DNA of 64,000 bases from Evernia prunastri (taxonomy: Eukaryota; Ascomycota; Lecanoromycetes; Lecanorales; Parmeliaceae). The notes under the pieces are model-generated. The model made no database searches and was not told the origin of the DNA. It saw nothing but the letters and a program-made list of their open reading frames with translations. The stretch covers positions 124,001 to 188,000 of the forward strand of contig NKYR01000005.1 of the NCBI GenBank assembly GCA_003184365.1, given 5' to 3'. The translations under genes and the position numbers were made by a program. Of this stretch, positions 34,725-44,820 are shown in pieces (positions within the stretch are counted from its first letter, which is position 1; each line of letters begins with the position of its first letter).

Positions 34725-35148
34725 CACTTGGGGATGACCAATGCCGGCCACTTCAAGCAGGTCTTCATTCCGAATTTGTCTGCTGCCTTCTAGATGCATG
34801 CCTGCCAATGCGGATGCAACAAAAACTCTCTTCGAGATGCTTTCACCCTTTTACTCAAGCTCAAGTGGTTTCGCGTAATCCTGCAGCTACTTCATTAGAA
34901 CCCTCGAACATATTGGCCGCGTTCCAAGGCTACATCCGCTGCACCGCTAGGGTTCCCTTTTGGCTCGACTTCGGGACCTTGTTACATCTTTGATTGATTC
35001 ATAGCGATTTAATAGATAGTATCTACGCTCTCATCACGTCGTAACGTCATGAAGATATATACAAAGGCTACAGTCCATCTTAAACGCGCTCTTGCTCTCT
35101 CCCATGCCGAGACGTCCACCCCTTCGGTATACCTCCTTCTCCTCCTCC
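34725..35148. other. Convergent intergenic region
   Basis: This lies between two 3' ends. Nothing beyond presumed UTRs is seen. Confidence 0.5.
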
Positions 35149-36381
35149 TCACCAACCATACTTACTCCCCGCCTCCTTCTTATTCCTCCTCCCGCTCGCA
35201 AACTGCTCCTCCAGCGCGTCCTTCTGATTGCTGGCCGCGTTCACCAACTGCTTCAGACTGTGCTTGCCCGGCGCGATGCCCCGCACGGGGTTGTGTTGGA
35301 CCGTCTCGCCCGCCTGCCGGAGCAGTTCGTTGGCGGCGTATTCGTCGTCCGTGTTGAAGGTGACAATGGTGGGTGGTGCGGCGGGGAGGTGGGAGGTGTT
35401 GTTGGGGTTGTGATGGTGGCGGCGGCCGAGGAGCTGGCGTTTGGCCGAGGCGGAGAGGTTGAGGTCGTTGGCGATGGCGTCTAGGGATTGGGGCTGGGGT
35501 TGCGGGGTGGGTTCGTGTCGGGATGTCGGAGGGTCGGCGGCGGTGTAATAATCTGGCGAGGTGTTGTCTTCCTCGGAGTAAGGGTTTGGCGCTGGTGTGC
35601 TTGTTGGCTTGTTGGCGTGGTATACCATGGGCTGGTATGTCCCCGTCGTCGAGGACGCCGTACTCGACGCCTCATTCGTCTCATCTCCGATCGCGTACAG
35701 AGATGCCTTAGGTCTCACGTTCGATCGCTGTAATGAACCCTCATTTGTAGATTCTGTCGCACGCAGACCGTCGACGGGTGGGACCTTCTTCTGAGTCTTC
35801 CTGTTGGCCACCGATAAAGGCTTGAACATCGTCGAAGAAGTCTTCTTCGGTTGCGCATCCATCTCCGATGTTGGCATGTCCGATCTCGCCTCCGTAGATG
35901 AAGGGGCCGTGTCCGCAACCGGGCTCTCCGCTGCTGATCCGCCTTCCGCACTTCCATTCCAGTCGGTGCTTGCCTCCGAACTCGGTTCAGGTTCCCTGCT
36001 AAACCCCGGCGCAGCTCCCGTCTTCAGATTAACACCTCGGCCCAGTCCACCTCTTCTCATGCTGCCGCCGGCTCCAGGCCCTCCGTTCGGTGCCGTCGTT
36101 CGCTTGGGCGCCGGAAGGAAAGCGTTGAATCCGCTGAGTCCACCCGAACCGACCTTGGCTCGCTTCGCAGGGGGACCCGTCTCATCATCATCGCTGTTTT
36201 TGGTCGTCGATTGAGCTGATTCTGGAAGGCTGACTTTGATCTTGTGAGGGTTTGAACGATGGACCACTTTTTGGAAGGTGGGCTTGTGGAGGGTTGGTTT
36301 ATGTTTGGCAGGTTCTGGAATGGTGACTTTTCCTTCATTTTCTGATTCGGATTCGGAGCCGGAGTAGTCGACGAGGGCCAT
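35149..36381 (-). CDS. PRCC-domain (mitotic checkpoint regulator) protein
   Basis: A single exon of 410 residues from ATG 36381. The N-terminus MALVDYSGSESESENEG is typical of PRCC homologues. A long disordered region rich in Ser, Pro and Thr follows. The conserved C-terminal PRCC core includes LNLSASAKRQLLGR, IVTFNTDDEYAANELLRQAG, NPVRGIAPGKHSLKQLVNAA and KKEAGSKYGW. In animals PRCC is a nuclear protein linked to splicing factors and to MAD2B. Its function in fungi is little known. It is divergent from AVO1 across 275 bp. Confidence 0.88.
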   Translation of the reverse strand: MALVDYSGSESESENEGKVTIPEPAKHKPTLHKPTFQKVVHRSNPHKIKVSLPESAQSTTKNSDDDETGPPAKRAKVGSGGLSGFNAFLPAPKRTTAPNGGPGAGGSMRRGGLGRGVNLKTGAAPGFSREPEPSSEASTDWNGSAEGGSAAESPVADTAPSSTEARSDMPTSEMDAQPKKTSSTMFKPLSVANRKTQKKVPPVDGLRATESTNEGSLQRSNVRPKASLYAIGDETNEASSTASSTTGTYQPMVYHANKPTSTPAPNPYSEEDNTSPDYYTAADPPTSRHEPTPQPQPQSLDAIANDLNLSASAKRQLLGRRHHHNPNNTSHLPAAPPTIVTFNTDDEYAANELLRQAGETVQHNPVRGIAPGKHSLKQLVNAASNQKDALEEQFASGRRNKKEAGSKYGW

Positions 36382-36656
36382 TTTCAGCCTCTGATTGATG
36401 TGCTTTCAGGTGTATTCGTGGACCTAAGATCTCGATGAAGTGTTTCGGCACCCCCACGAAAAAGCGGCAATTACCCGCCTGCCGCGCCTTCCATTCATCT
36501 AAAGTACTTTAAGTGTTGGCCCGTTGTACGTAACCTTACTTGCATTGCATGAGCAGAAGGCTTAATCAGTGTCTGCCAAAGTAGTGCAAATTCTCTCCAG
36601 GGATTAGGAAATGAACATCTCTAGAATCAAGTGGCTAGGAATCGAGTGTTACTCAG
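36382..36656. promoter_or_regulatory. Bidirectional promoter, PRCC / AVO1
   Basis: Only 275 bp separate the two divergent start codons. No clear TATA box is visible. Confidence 0.55.
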
Positions 36657-39324
36657 ATGGCTCTGCTACAAAATGAGGAGTAAGTATGTCTTGTATATGT
36701 CTGCGGCATCGAGCGCGGAGACACATCTTCCATCCATTCTTGTATCATCTCGAGAAGTAGTCTCATGAGCAATGGACTATGTTTGTACGGCTTTCGATTC
36801 TGACTGTTAACCAGCTTCCTCATTTGGCAACTCCGAACATCTTATTTGACCCATAACAAGGATGGCATTGGCGAGCGTCTCATCAATGTCGACTCCAGTG
36901 TTCTCAATGATCCTAGCTTCCGTGCGGCAGGATGGACTGCCAGTATCGCCGACATCAAAAGGACTTATTCCCCGCCAATTCCAACTACCATTTCATCCGA
37001 GTACTTCGCTGCCCCTCCTCGATCTGCAGGCATTGCTCCCGCGGGTTTCGCCAATGAGGAAGAGGAAGGCGGTATGGTGACAGGACGAGGGAGTACTGAC
37101 ACAGTTGGCCCGGGCCCAAACGTCAAAAGAAGAAGGCTTCGTGAGCAGCATGACGAAGATGACAGCAGTGATCTGAGCGATGAGAGTGACGAAGACGCCG
37201 AAGGCAGTAGAAGGTAATAAAGTGTTTTCTGACTCTCAGGGCCTTATGGCTGATCGCGATACAAGGGCTGCACAGCAGATCAAGTTCGCAAAGATGCCTG
37301 TGAGGAACCGATCAGGGTCGTCGCCCATCCGCAGCTCTTTTGCGAACGACGCAGTTGAAGTCCTCATCACATCACCATCTAGGCGATCAAACGAGGGTAG
37401 ACTACGGAGCGGATCCTTGACTGGCGTTGAGGCTGTGAAGCAGCGGGCTAGGAGAGACACCACTACGAGCAGCGAAATGTCATCTGAAAATGAGCTCGAT
37501 CCTTTATTCTTCGGAGCACGACGCAAACAGAGCAACCCTGTCAAGGCGGCCAAAGCCGGTAGCCTCCTAACTGAGAAGCACAAAGAGGATGAGCGGCAGC
37601 AGATGCACAACTTGACCACCACGATCAATGAAGATTCCGAAGCAGAGTCAGATAAAAGTGATCTCTCGTCGGAGTTTGCAGAAACCGCTGACTCAGAATC
37701 GCTATTGGATGACATTGCTGCTTCCTCATTGACTGATATGCCGCCCCCACTGAGCGTCAACAAAGAGTCTCCAAGCAAGCTGAAGACTGCATCATCTCTT
37801 CTTCAACCGCTCCCTGCAGCGCGGCCCATCAGTTCCATTCAACCCGTTAGTCTTCTAGGACAAGCTTTGAGGGCCGGGAAATCCAAGCCTAAGAATCCTG
37901 TGGAAGCCTTTGCCAGGCTATCCGGTAAAGGAGCTTTGGACCCGCTCAACATCCGAATATACGCGCCTTTCTCTGAATCACCCAACAAACCTTTTGAAAT
38001 GCCCTTGCTAAAGAACGTGCAAGCTGCTGACTCCGGCGAAATTCCCCAAGTCACCGTAGCAGATGCAATTGGATTGAGTTTATGGAGATATCGTGAGGAA
38101 GGCTTGAAACCCCCAATCGACGAAACCAGGCTCAACGTCAACCTTTGGGTACTGCGGATGGTCGAAGACGGAGAAGTCGAATATGACTTTCCTCCCTTGA
38201 ACCGAACACAGCCCATCGCTGCTTTCACGTCAAACAACAATCGCGGCCCTCGAGGAAGATCCAGGGAGAAGCCATATGATGAATTTGCTCTGGTGGAAGC
38301 TACTCCATCTCAAATGCAGGAAAACAAGAAGCTCACTCCCAAATTTGACAGATTGGTGGAAGCAACGAAAGAGGAGGCACCTGAGGCGAGCTCGAAGCGA
38401 CAGAGCCAGACCGAGAGAAAAGAAACACCAGTTAATATAACGGCACCTCGAAAGCCAGCGCCAGCGCCAGCAGACAAGCCAACTCTTCTTGCGATGCACT
38501 CGACACCACGTATGGGTCCACCAAAGATGCTCAAGATCCACTTCACAAGCCTTGAAGCTTTCAGCCAGATCAATACCATCGAGGTGACTACAGACACCTA
38601 CCTGGCCGAAGTCTTAGATACTGTATGTAAGAGATGGAAGCTTGACAAATCCTACCACATCCTGAAAGTAACCGGTACCAATACCATCGCTCCGGTAGAC
38701 CGAACCGTCGAATCCCTCGGTGCTCGCACAGACCTCGATCTCGTACGCAGACGCTTCGCAAACGATGGCGCTCTCGGTCTTGCAGGGTCACCGGGGAGTA
38801 GCTCGCCTAACGCACCTTTGGACCTGGCCGCAGAGATGCCAGCAAAGGGACAAAGGAAGGGAAGATTAATGCACCCACTGGCCCAAAATTCTGAGATACT
38901 GAACAGTACTGCTAAGTACAAGAAGTATAACGTCATCAGAAAGCAACCCATGTCTTTCGCGCCTTCGCATCAACGGGTACTGCTAATGGACGAGGACTAC
39001 ATGCATATCTTGCCGGGGGAGACGGGAAAGACGTTGTTCGATAGCAGTGTCAAGACAAGCCGGGTGCCGTTCAGTATGATTGTAGGGTGTAAAGTCAGTA
39101 GGCGACATCCGAAGACTTTCCGGGTAAGTCAGTGCCTCACCCTGGAGTCCCGAATTTTGACTCGCTGACGTTGGGTGTGTATCCAGGTGATCATCATAAG
39201 AGAAAAGGACGACACGAAACGTTATGATTTCGAGGCACAAAGTACCGTCGATGCTGCCGAGATTGTAGAAGAGATCCAGAAGGGCATGGAACCGTATGGC
39301 CAGCAGCATCAAGCGATGGCGTAA
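36657..39324 (+). CDS. avo1: TORC2 subunit AVO1/SIN1
   Basis: Four exons, 36657-36679, 36815-37213, 37266-39123 and 39187-39324, give 805 residues with consistent phase. The 23-nt first exon encodes MALLQNE and reads on to DFLIWQLRTSYLTHNKDGIG, the conserved SIN1 N-terminus. A disordered Ser/Asp/Glu-rich region contains RAAQQIKFAKMPVR. The CRIM-type core lies around 350-490 (VADAIGLSLWRYREEG, LNVNLWVLRMVEDGEVEYDF). A Ras-like domain lies around 559-650 (LKIHFTSLEAFSQINTIEVT, DTVCKRWKLDKSYHILKV). A C-terminal PH domain runs from about 687 to 805. AVO1/SIN1 scaffolds TORC2 at the plasma membrane and presents AGC-kinase substrates. Only 36 bp separate its stop from that of the convergent phosphatase gene. 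Confidence 0.93.
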
Positions 39325-39360
39325 TGTGTGGATGGATCATTGATGGAGAAGATTGAAGAA

Positions 39361-40271
39361 CTATGATCCCTCCGCGGCTACAATTCCCACACTCCTCTTC
39401 CACTCTGCATACGGCGCCTTGTCTCTCTTCTCTCCATCTACAATCTGTTCAACACCATATTCACACGCTTGCCACACCCTCAGCTGTTCACAGAAACCCC
39501 GGTTCGGGCTCGCCATGGGTCTCTTCCCTTTGACGAAGATTTGCGCCTCGGCGAATCCAACGCCCCACGCTCGCATTACTACAGGGTGAAACAAGCAACC
39601 ATTTAGCCTCGTCGACGGCGGACGCATACATTGGCGTTGCTCGAAAGCGAAGCAGGGATTTGGGACATACGATAAGCCATGACCAATGTCACGCTCCGAC
39701 TCACACCCATCCGGCAATGCACGAGCACCTTCTTCCCCGCCGCCCGCTTCTCCTCAATCAGATCACAGGTCGAGCCGAAGATGGACAGCAGATCCTCGGC
39801 CGGCTTGTCGTCCTTGTCGAACCGCGTCGTCACGATGCCCATGGCGAGGTGCTCCCGGAGCGTCGGGGCGGTCAGGTTGGAGCCCATGATTGTGAGGACG
39901 AAGGCGATGTTGGTGGAGCGGAGGGAGTCGATGTTCGAGGCGGCCAGATAGCTGTGCGCAAGGGGATAGATAGATTAGAGTAAGCCCAACTTGAAAATTA
40001 TATATATATGAAATCCACCGGGGGGGACATTTCTGCCATAAATTTTGTAATAACTGCCGTTGAAAGGGAGGAGGGGACGGGTAATATGTGAGTTAGAATG
40101 CGTTAAGGTTAGGCAAGGCACTTACCCGCCCAGATAAAGATTCGGCAATATCTCCGTCAGGGAGAGGGAGACGCAGCAGTTCCACAGCGCCTTCTCAATC
40201 ATGAACTTGGTCGTCGTCAGACCACCACCGTTTCTGTTCCTGTTTCGGTTGTCGGCATCGGACGCGCTCAT
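39361..40271 (-). CDS. Dual-specificity protein phosphatase
   Basis: Three exons, 40271-40126, 39951-39671 and 39578-39361, give 214 residues in phase. The conserved domain begins LTEILPNLYLGGYLAASNID. The general-acid region is TTRFDKDDKPAEDLL. The active site is VLVHCRMGVSRSVTLVMAYL (Cys about 128, Arg about 134). The C-terminus has KRPMASPNRGFCEQLRVW, typical of DUSP folds. It is a small atypical DUSP without a docking domain, so its substrate cannot be predicted. Confidence 0.9.
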
Positions 40272-42152
40272 GGCTGGGGTTCTGGATTGGATTGGATTGG
40301 GTTGGATTTCCTTTCTATGTGTGGGATTTTGATCTACGGGTGTTGGTGTGCGGTAAAGGTTAAGGAAGGGATGGGAGGTAAGGGAGGTAAGGTGTTGATC
40401 AAAGTAAAGTAAAGCAGGGTAAAGATTGTTTCGCGTGTCAGAAAGGTTGTTCTTTCTCACCGCCTAGGCACGTGACACCTAAGGTGAGGTGGCGGGTGTG
40501 TGTGTAGGGCTGAATGCGGGTTGAGTATGTAATAGGTAAGGTAGATAGATGTGGCTGAAAAGCGGCTTTGTTCCGCACCATCAGAGCCCTAACCCTCGTT
40601 TTGCAAGATGACCCCGTATCGGGGGTGTCCAAAACCTGTCTTCTGGAGGGATAAGTAAATGCTACACTTTAAGGGTCCTTTTGTAAGCGTGATAGCCGAC
40701 ACAACTCTACTTAAGCGCACTGTCCAGGCAAACCTTTTAGACGGGGGCCGATATTCCGACTTCTGGGGCAATGTTTTAGGAGGACTTTGTCGTGCAAGAC
40801 CTCCCGAGTCCGTACATCGTGTACATTACGGAGTAAAGTGCATTATTTTCTTTTCCCTGGGCGCGCGTAGAATTTATTTCTATACCCCACTTTACCCCAC
40901 CGCTCTCGAAATCTCTTCCTCAAACGAGAGGGTGTTCTTTCTGATTGGAGGCTTTTCGAGGTGGGGGGCGAGGTGAGGCGAAGGGACAGGATTTGAGCGA
41001 GTCTCACTTTTCTCAATTCTGTCCTAAGGCACAAAGTGGCGTAGAGTGAGTGGCTGTTTTGCCCCCGTCCGAAAGAGGCGTAGAGGATATTTTTTTTTTT
41101 TTTTGGTGGGTTCATCTAAGCGAGGTGGAGACCTTGCCTTGCTTTGCATTGGTCGGTTGGTTGCTTAATTTGACTTGATTGACTTGATCTATCTGACTTG
41201 ATCGATCTCAGGAAAAGGACGGTGTGGGTTCGACTTGAATTACTCACATACTCGATGAGGCTTTCAGACCTTTGCTCAGAAAAATGGAAAGGGGAACAAG
41301 AGATGCTTTCTGTATAGAAAAAAAAAGACCCCCCCCCCCCCCCCCCAAATCTCGTGCAAAGTCCACATCATAATTTCATCGACAGAGAGAGAAAGGCAAA
41401 AGAAGCAAGAGCTTCTTAATAAACGGAAGGGAGCAGACTTTGACAGCGTGCCATCACTGCGTCTTGCCAAAATTGTCCATTTCACGCATCCTAAACATAC
41501 AACATGTAGATAAAGTAGTAGCATTCATAGACATCTGCGCTTCCCTCTTAGTCAGGACCTAGAACGAACGTACGAATACAAACGCTCCCCCATCTTCTCC
41601 CTGTACTCGTAGCCATCGTTTTCCCACCAAATCAAACTACTTGACAGAAAACCAGCGACTCAGCAAGGACAACATCACAGAGACCAGTGACCTCAGCGAA
41701 GACGTGTTGATAAAAAGATAAATTTGGTATTGGCTCTATCTATCGCAGAGTATTCCAACACAATACAGTGTTCCCAATGTCCAACCCGTTGAGAACTCCA
41801 AATCCCAATGTCCAACCCGTCAAGATCCCAAATCCAAACGCCGATCCAAAGCAATCCCATACCGCGATCAAATTCCAAACGCTGATCCACAAATGCATCA
41901 TAATGTCCAATCCAAACCCAAACCCAAAACATTAACCCAAAACCTGCCAATGCTGCCTCAGCAGCCCACCCAAACCCAAACACCTCGCTTCAAACGCACA
42001 TGCTGAAAACGTCGCTCGTGTCCACCGAATCCACCACTGCCACATGCCCAATCCATCTACCCGTTAGTAGACGTATCTGAAGTCAAATATTAGCGGCAGT
42101 GACGTAGAATGACGACGACAGCCGGTGACAAAAGCATACCCATTTCCCCGTA
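40272..42152. other. Gene-free 1.9-kb spacer with homopolymers and a 31-bp direct repeat
   Basis: Upstream of the phosphatase gene and downstream of the AT-hook gene. It contains a T15 run (41090-41104), an A-run followed by C18 (41329-41346), and a 17-bp sequence (CCCAATGTCCAACCCGT) repeated with a 31-bp period at 41773 and 41804 within an Asn/Pro-codon-like AC-rich region. No open frame with family resemblance is seen. A long untranslated leader or non-coding RNA cannot be excluded. Confidence 0.45.
41329..41346. repeat. C18 homopolymer
   Basis: An 18-base run of C directly after an A-rich run. Confidence 0.9.
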
Positions 42153-44016
42153 TCATTGCCACGCTCCCAGCATATCCACCACTGCCACATCCTTGTTCAT
42201 TTCTTTCGGAGCCGCGCAGACCTCAGACAGCTGCTCCTGAAAGAAGGTATTGAAATCGACCATTTCAACTTGAGCGAGAGGATCGTTGCCTGGCGGAACC
42301 GTCCCCGGCAGAGCGGAGCCTTCCATGTTAGCGTCGGACGGTGCTCCCCCCTGGTCGGAAGAAGCGTTGAGGTCGGGTGCGGGGGCGAAGGGTAGCGCGT
42401 TGTCGTCTTGGGCGTCCGGATCGTTGCTCGGCGGAACCGTCCCCGACAGAGCGGAGCCTTCCATGTTAGCGTCGGACGGTGCTCCCATCTGGTCGGAAGA
42501 AGCGTTGAGGTCGGGTGCGGGAGCGAAGCGTGGCGCGTTGTCGTCCTGTGGGCCTGGATCCGCTTGAACGTCCATACCGTAGTCCGCCGGATCCGTCCCC
42601 GTCACACTATGGTCTCCCAGATTGGAGTCGAACGTCAGTCTCATCAGGACCGAATCTGGGAGGACGCGGGGGTCGAAGGCGCCTGCCGCGTTGTCGTCCT
42701 GTGGGCTGGGATGCGCTGGCGTCGAGGAGGGATTGCAAGCTTGGAGGCGGGGGTCGACGGCGAAGCTTGGCGCGTTGTCGTCTTGTGGGGCTGCACCGGT
42801 CGGCGGCGAGGGGCCGTCTTGAGTCCCAGGAAACCAATTGAAGCCGGCGTCCGGGAAGAGTGGTTGCGTCGGGTCACTGCCGGTGGAATCCATGACCGAG
42901 CTTGGCAGATCGTTGACCGGGCTTGGCGTCTCGAGTCGTTGGAGAGTTACGGGTGGCGGAGGATTATATGCGGTCCAGGAGCAAGGAAACTGTTCCGTAC
43001 CCTGGTGTGGCGGCGGGACCATTGGGTAAGGGATGGCCGGCGCGGGCGGACCATAGCTGCTGCCATTTTGGAAGGTATATTGGCCGCTGCCGTAAGCTTG
43101 GCCAATAGGCGTGTATGGGAATGGATGAACATCCTGGTTGGCGTAAGGTGGAGGGATTGGGAAAGGGTATCGGGCTGCTGTGGCCGTCCAGTCCTCCTCC
43201 GGAGCAGGATATCCACCGGACAGCATCGTATTGCCCAGGGCTGACGCTTCCTCCTCCGGGACCATTCCATCAGGATCGCCGTATTGGCCGTAGCTGCCTG
43301 CTTCCGCGTACCCATAAGGCATGTATGGCCCCTGGGCCTCCGATGGATTTGGTGGAGGGGGGGCGACGGAAGTTGTTTCGGCCCCGGCTGACGTTGGGGT
43401 TGGCGCAATGTCGCTCTCCACTGGCTGGCTTTGGCGGGGATTCTTGTTCTTCGCTCCAGGGGGCCTGCCCCTTTTCTTGGGCAACTGGTTTTCACGTATC
43501 AGCATAAGGCTCACGTTGAGAAGACAAAGTGTCAGTGCGATATCAATTCACATACCTTTGGCATTCCATGGTCAGGACCTTTTGGCTTGTTCCTGGCTCC
43601 CGGGGGTCTCCCCTTGGGCATTCCGGTGTATCCTCTGCCACGTTTTACAGGTTTCGGCTTCGGGGTCTGGAAAGAAGGTCAGAATTCCAATTCATCGATG
43701 GGTGGTTGACCGCAGAGGTGAGGGACTTACGATTGGATCCTGTGCTTGTGGAGTAACCGGCGCTGGAATGAGCAGCCCGGGATGCTGCGTGGGCTAAAGA
43801 CCATGTCAATTTTCGGCGTCTGGAAAGGAAAGCGCGACGCAAAAAACTTACTGCTGGACTAATCCCTTGCACGGGCACTGGTGGCTGATGCACGGGATAA
43901 TTCGCTGCATCTTCGTCGTTCACGTCTCTCGGTGAGACTGTCCCTGCCTGGAGTCGAAAGACCGAGTCGGGGCGCTCCTGCCGAACAAACTTTTTAGAGG
44001 GATTTTGGGCACCCAT
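42153..44016 (-). CDS. AT-hook DNA-binding protein
   Basis: Four exons, 44016-43852, 43793-43731, 43666-43556 and 43484-42153, give 556 residues in phase. Two AT-hook motifs of the R-G-R-P type are seen: PKGRPPGARNKPK (about 94-106, exon 3) and PKKRGRPPGAKNKNP (about 115-129, start of exon 4). The rest is disordered, rich in Pro, Asp, Asn, Gln and Ala. It contains a tandem 46-residue duplication near the C-terminus and several PQDDNA motifs. AT-hooks bind the minor groove of AT-rich DNA, so a chromatin or regulatory role is likely. The targets are unknown. Confidence 0.75.
42281..42556. repeat. 138-bp tandem duplication inside the AT-hook gene
   Basis: Two copies start at 42281 and 42419 with a 138-bp (46-codon) period and few substitutions. 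The shared core encodes FAPAPDLNASSDQ and APSDANMEGSAL. The period is a multiple of three, so the frame is kept. Confidence 0.85.
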
Positions 44017-44099
44017 TTTCAGATCTTGCTGGCGGTTAGAAGGTGCTATAGGGGTTGTCTTGATGCCTATATATTTAATGTGAGTGGGGAAGAGAGTAT

Positions 44100-44235
44100 G
44101 CTGCAAATGAATGCGATGAAGAGAGTGTGCTGCAAAGGTATGCTGTAAAGAGAGCGTGCTGCAAAGTTATGCTGTAAAGAGAGCGTGCTGCAAAGTTATG
44201 CTGTGAAGAGAGTGTGCTGCAAAGTTATGCTGTGA
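44100..44235. repeat. 29-bp minisatellite, about 4-5 copies
   Basis: Units of the form GTGCTGCAAAGTTATGCTGT plus an AAAGAGAG-type tail recur with a 29-bp period and small changes. They lie 85-220 bp upstream of the AT-hook start codon. Confidence 0.85.
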
Positions 44236-44315
44236 AGTTAGATTCCAAGGAAGTATGAGTGAAAGTGTCTACAGAAGAAAAGGAGAGAGGCCTACTCCCT
44301 GCAATTTATATACCA

Positions 44316-44507
44316 TTACTGGACGAAAATTTTCTCATAGTGGATAATCTCATCCTTGGTAGCCTTTTTTATTTGATATATTTTTTTATGGGGTTTAGCG
44401 AAAATCATTGGCTCGGCCACGACCATCTTCTCTGAAATTTCATAGACTACGCCCCACGAACCATTCTTGAGGGTATCGTAGGATACTTCCAATGTCCTCA
44501 TGGCCAT
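44316..44507 (-). CDS. Small ORF, 63 residues, unknown
   Basis: ATG 44507 opens a 63-residue frame with mixed composition (MAMRTLEVSYDTLKNGSWG, then Lys- and Ile-rich). It has no signal peptide, membrane helix or recognised domain. It could be a small gene, a lost exon or chance. Confidence 0.2.
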   Translation of the reverse strand: MAMRTLEVSYDTLKNGSWGVVYEISEKMVVAEPMIFAKPHKKIYQIKKATKDEIIHYEKIFVQ

Positions 44508-44629
44508 GGTGACCCACAGTATCTTGCTCAGGGGGCATTAAATATTTCTCAATCGCACTTCACGTCGGTGGAGACGTCGATTAGAGTTTAGTCGGCGATG
44601 ACTCGCCTGGGCCGTAAGGAGAAGTACCT

Positions 44630-44697
44630 AGAAGGCAGACCTGTAAAAGAGTTAATCTGAATAAGAAGGCAGACCTGTAAAGGAGTTAATCTGAATA
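44630..44697. repeat. 34-bp tandem duplication
   Basis: Two adjacent 34-bp copies starting AGAAGGCAGACCTGTAAA differ at about one base. They are located just 3' of midasin. Confidence 0.85.
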
Positions 44698-44820
44698 AGA
44701 AGATAGGCATGGGAAAGCTCAGAGCAGTCTTGATATCATGAAGAGTAGGGACGAGTTGCTCAAAAGATAATGCTTGTTATACAACCTCTATCGCGCCTGC
44801 CGTAGTCAACTGTAGAGGTT

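Larger units (their letters stand above)
44017..44820. other. Spacer with two tandem repeat arrays
   Basis: This lies between the AT-hook start and the midasin 3' end. It carries the 29-bp array and the 34-bp duplication listed separately, and one small open frame (44316-44507). Confidence 0.5.
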
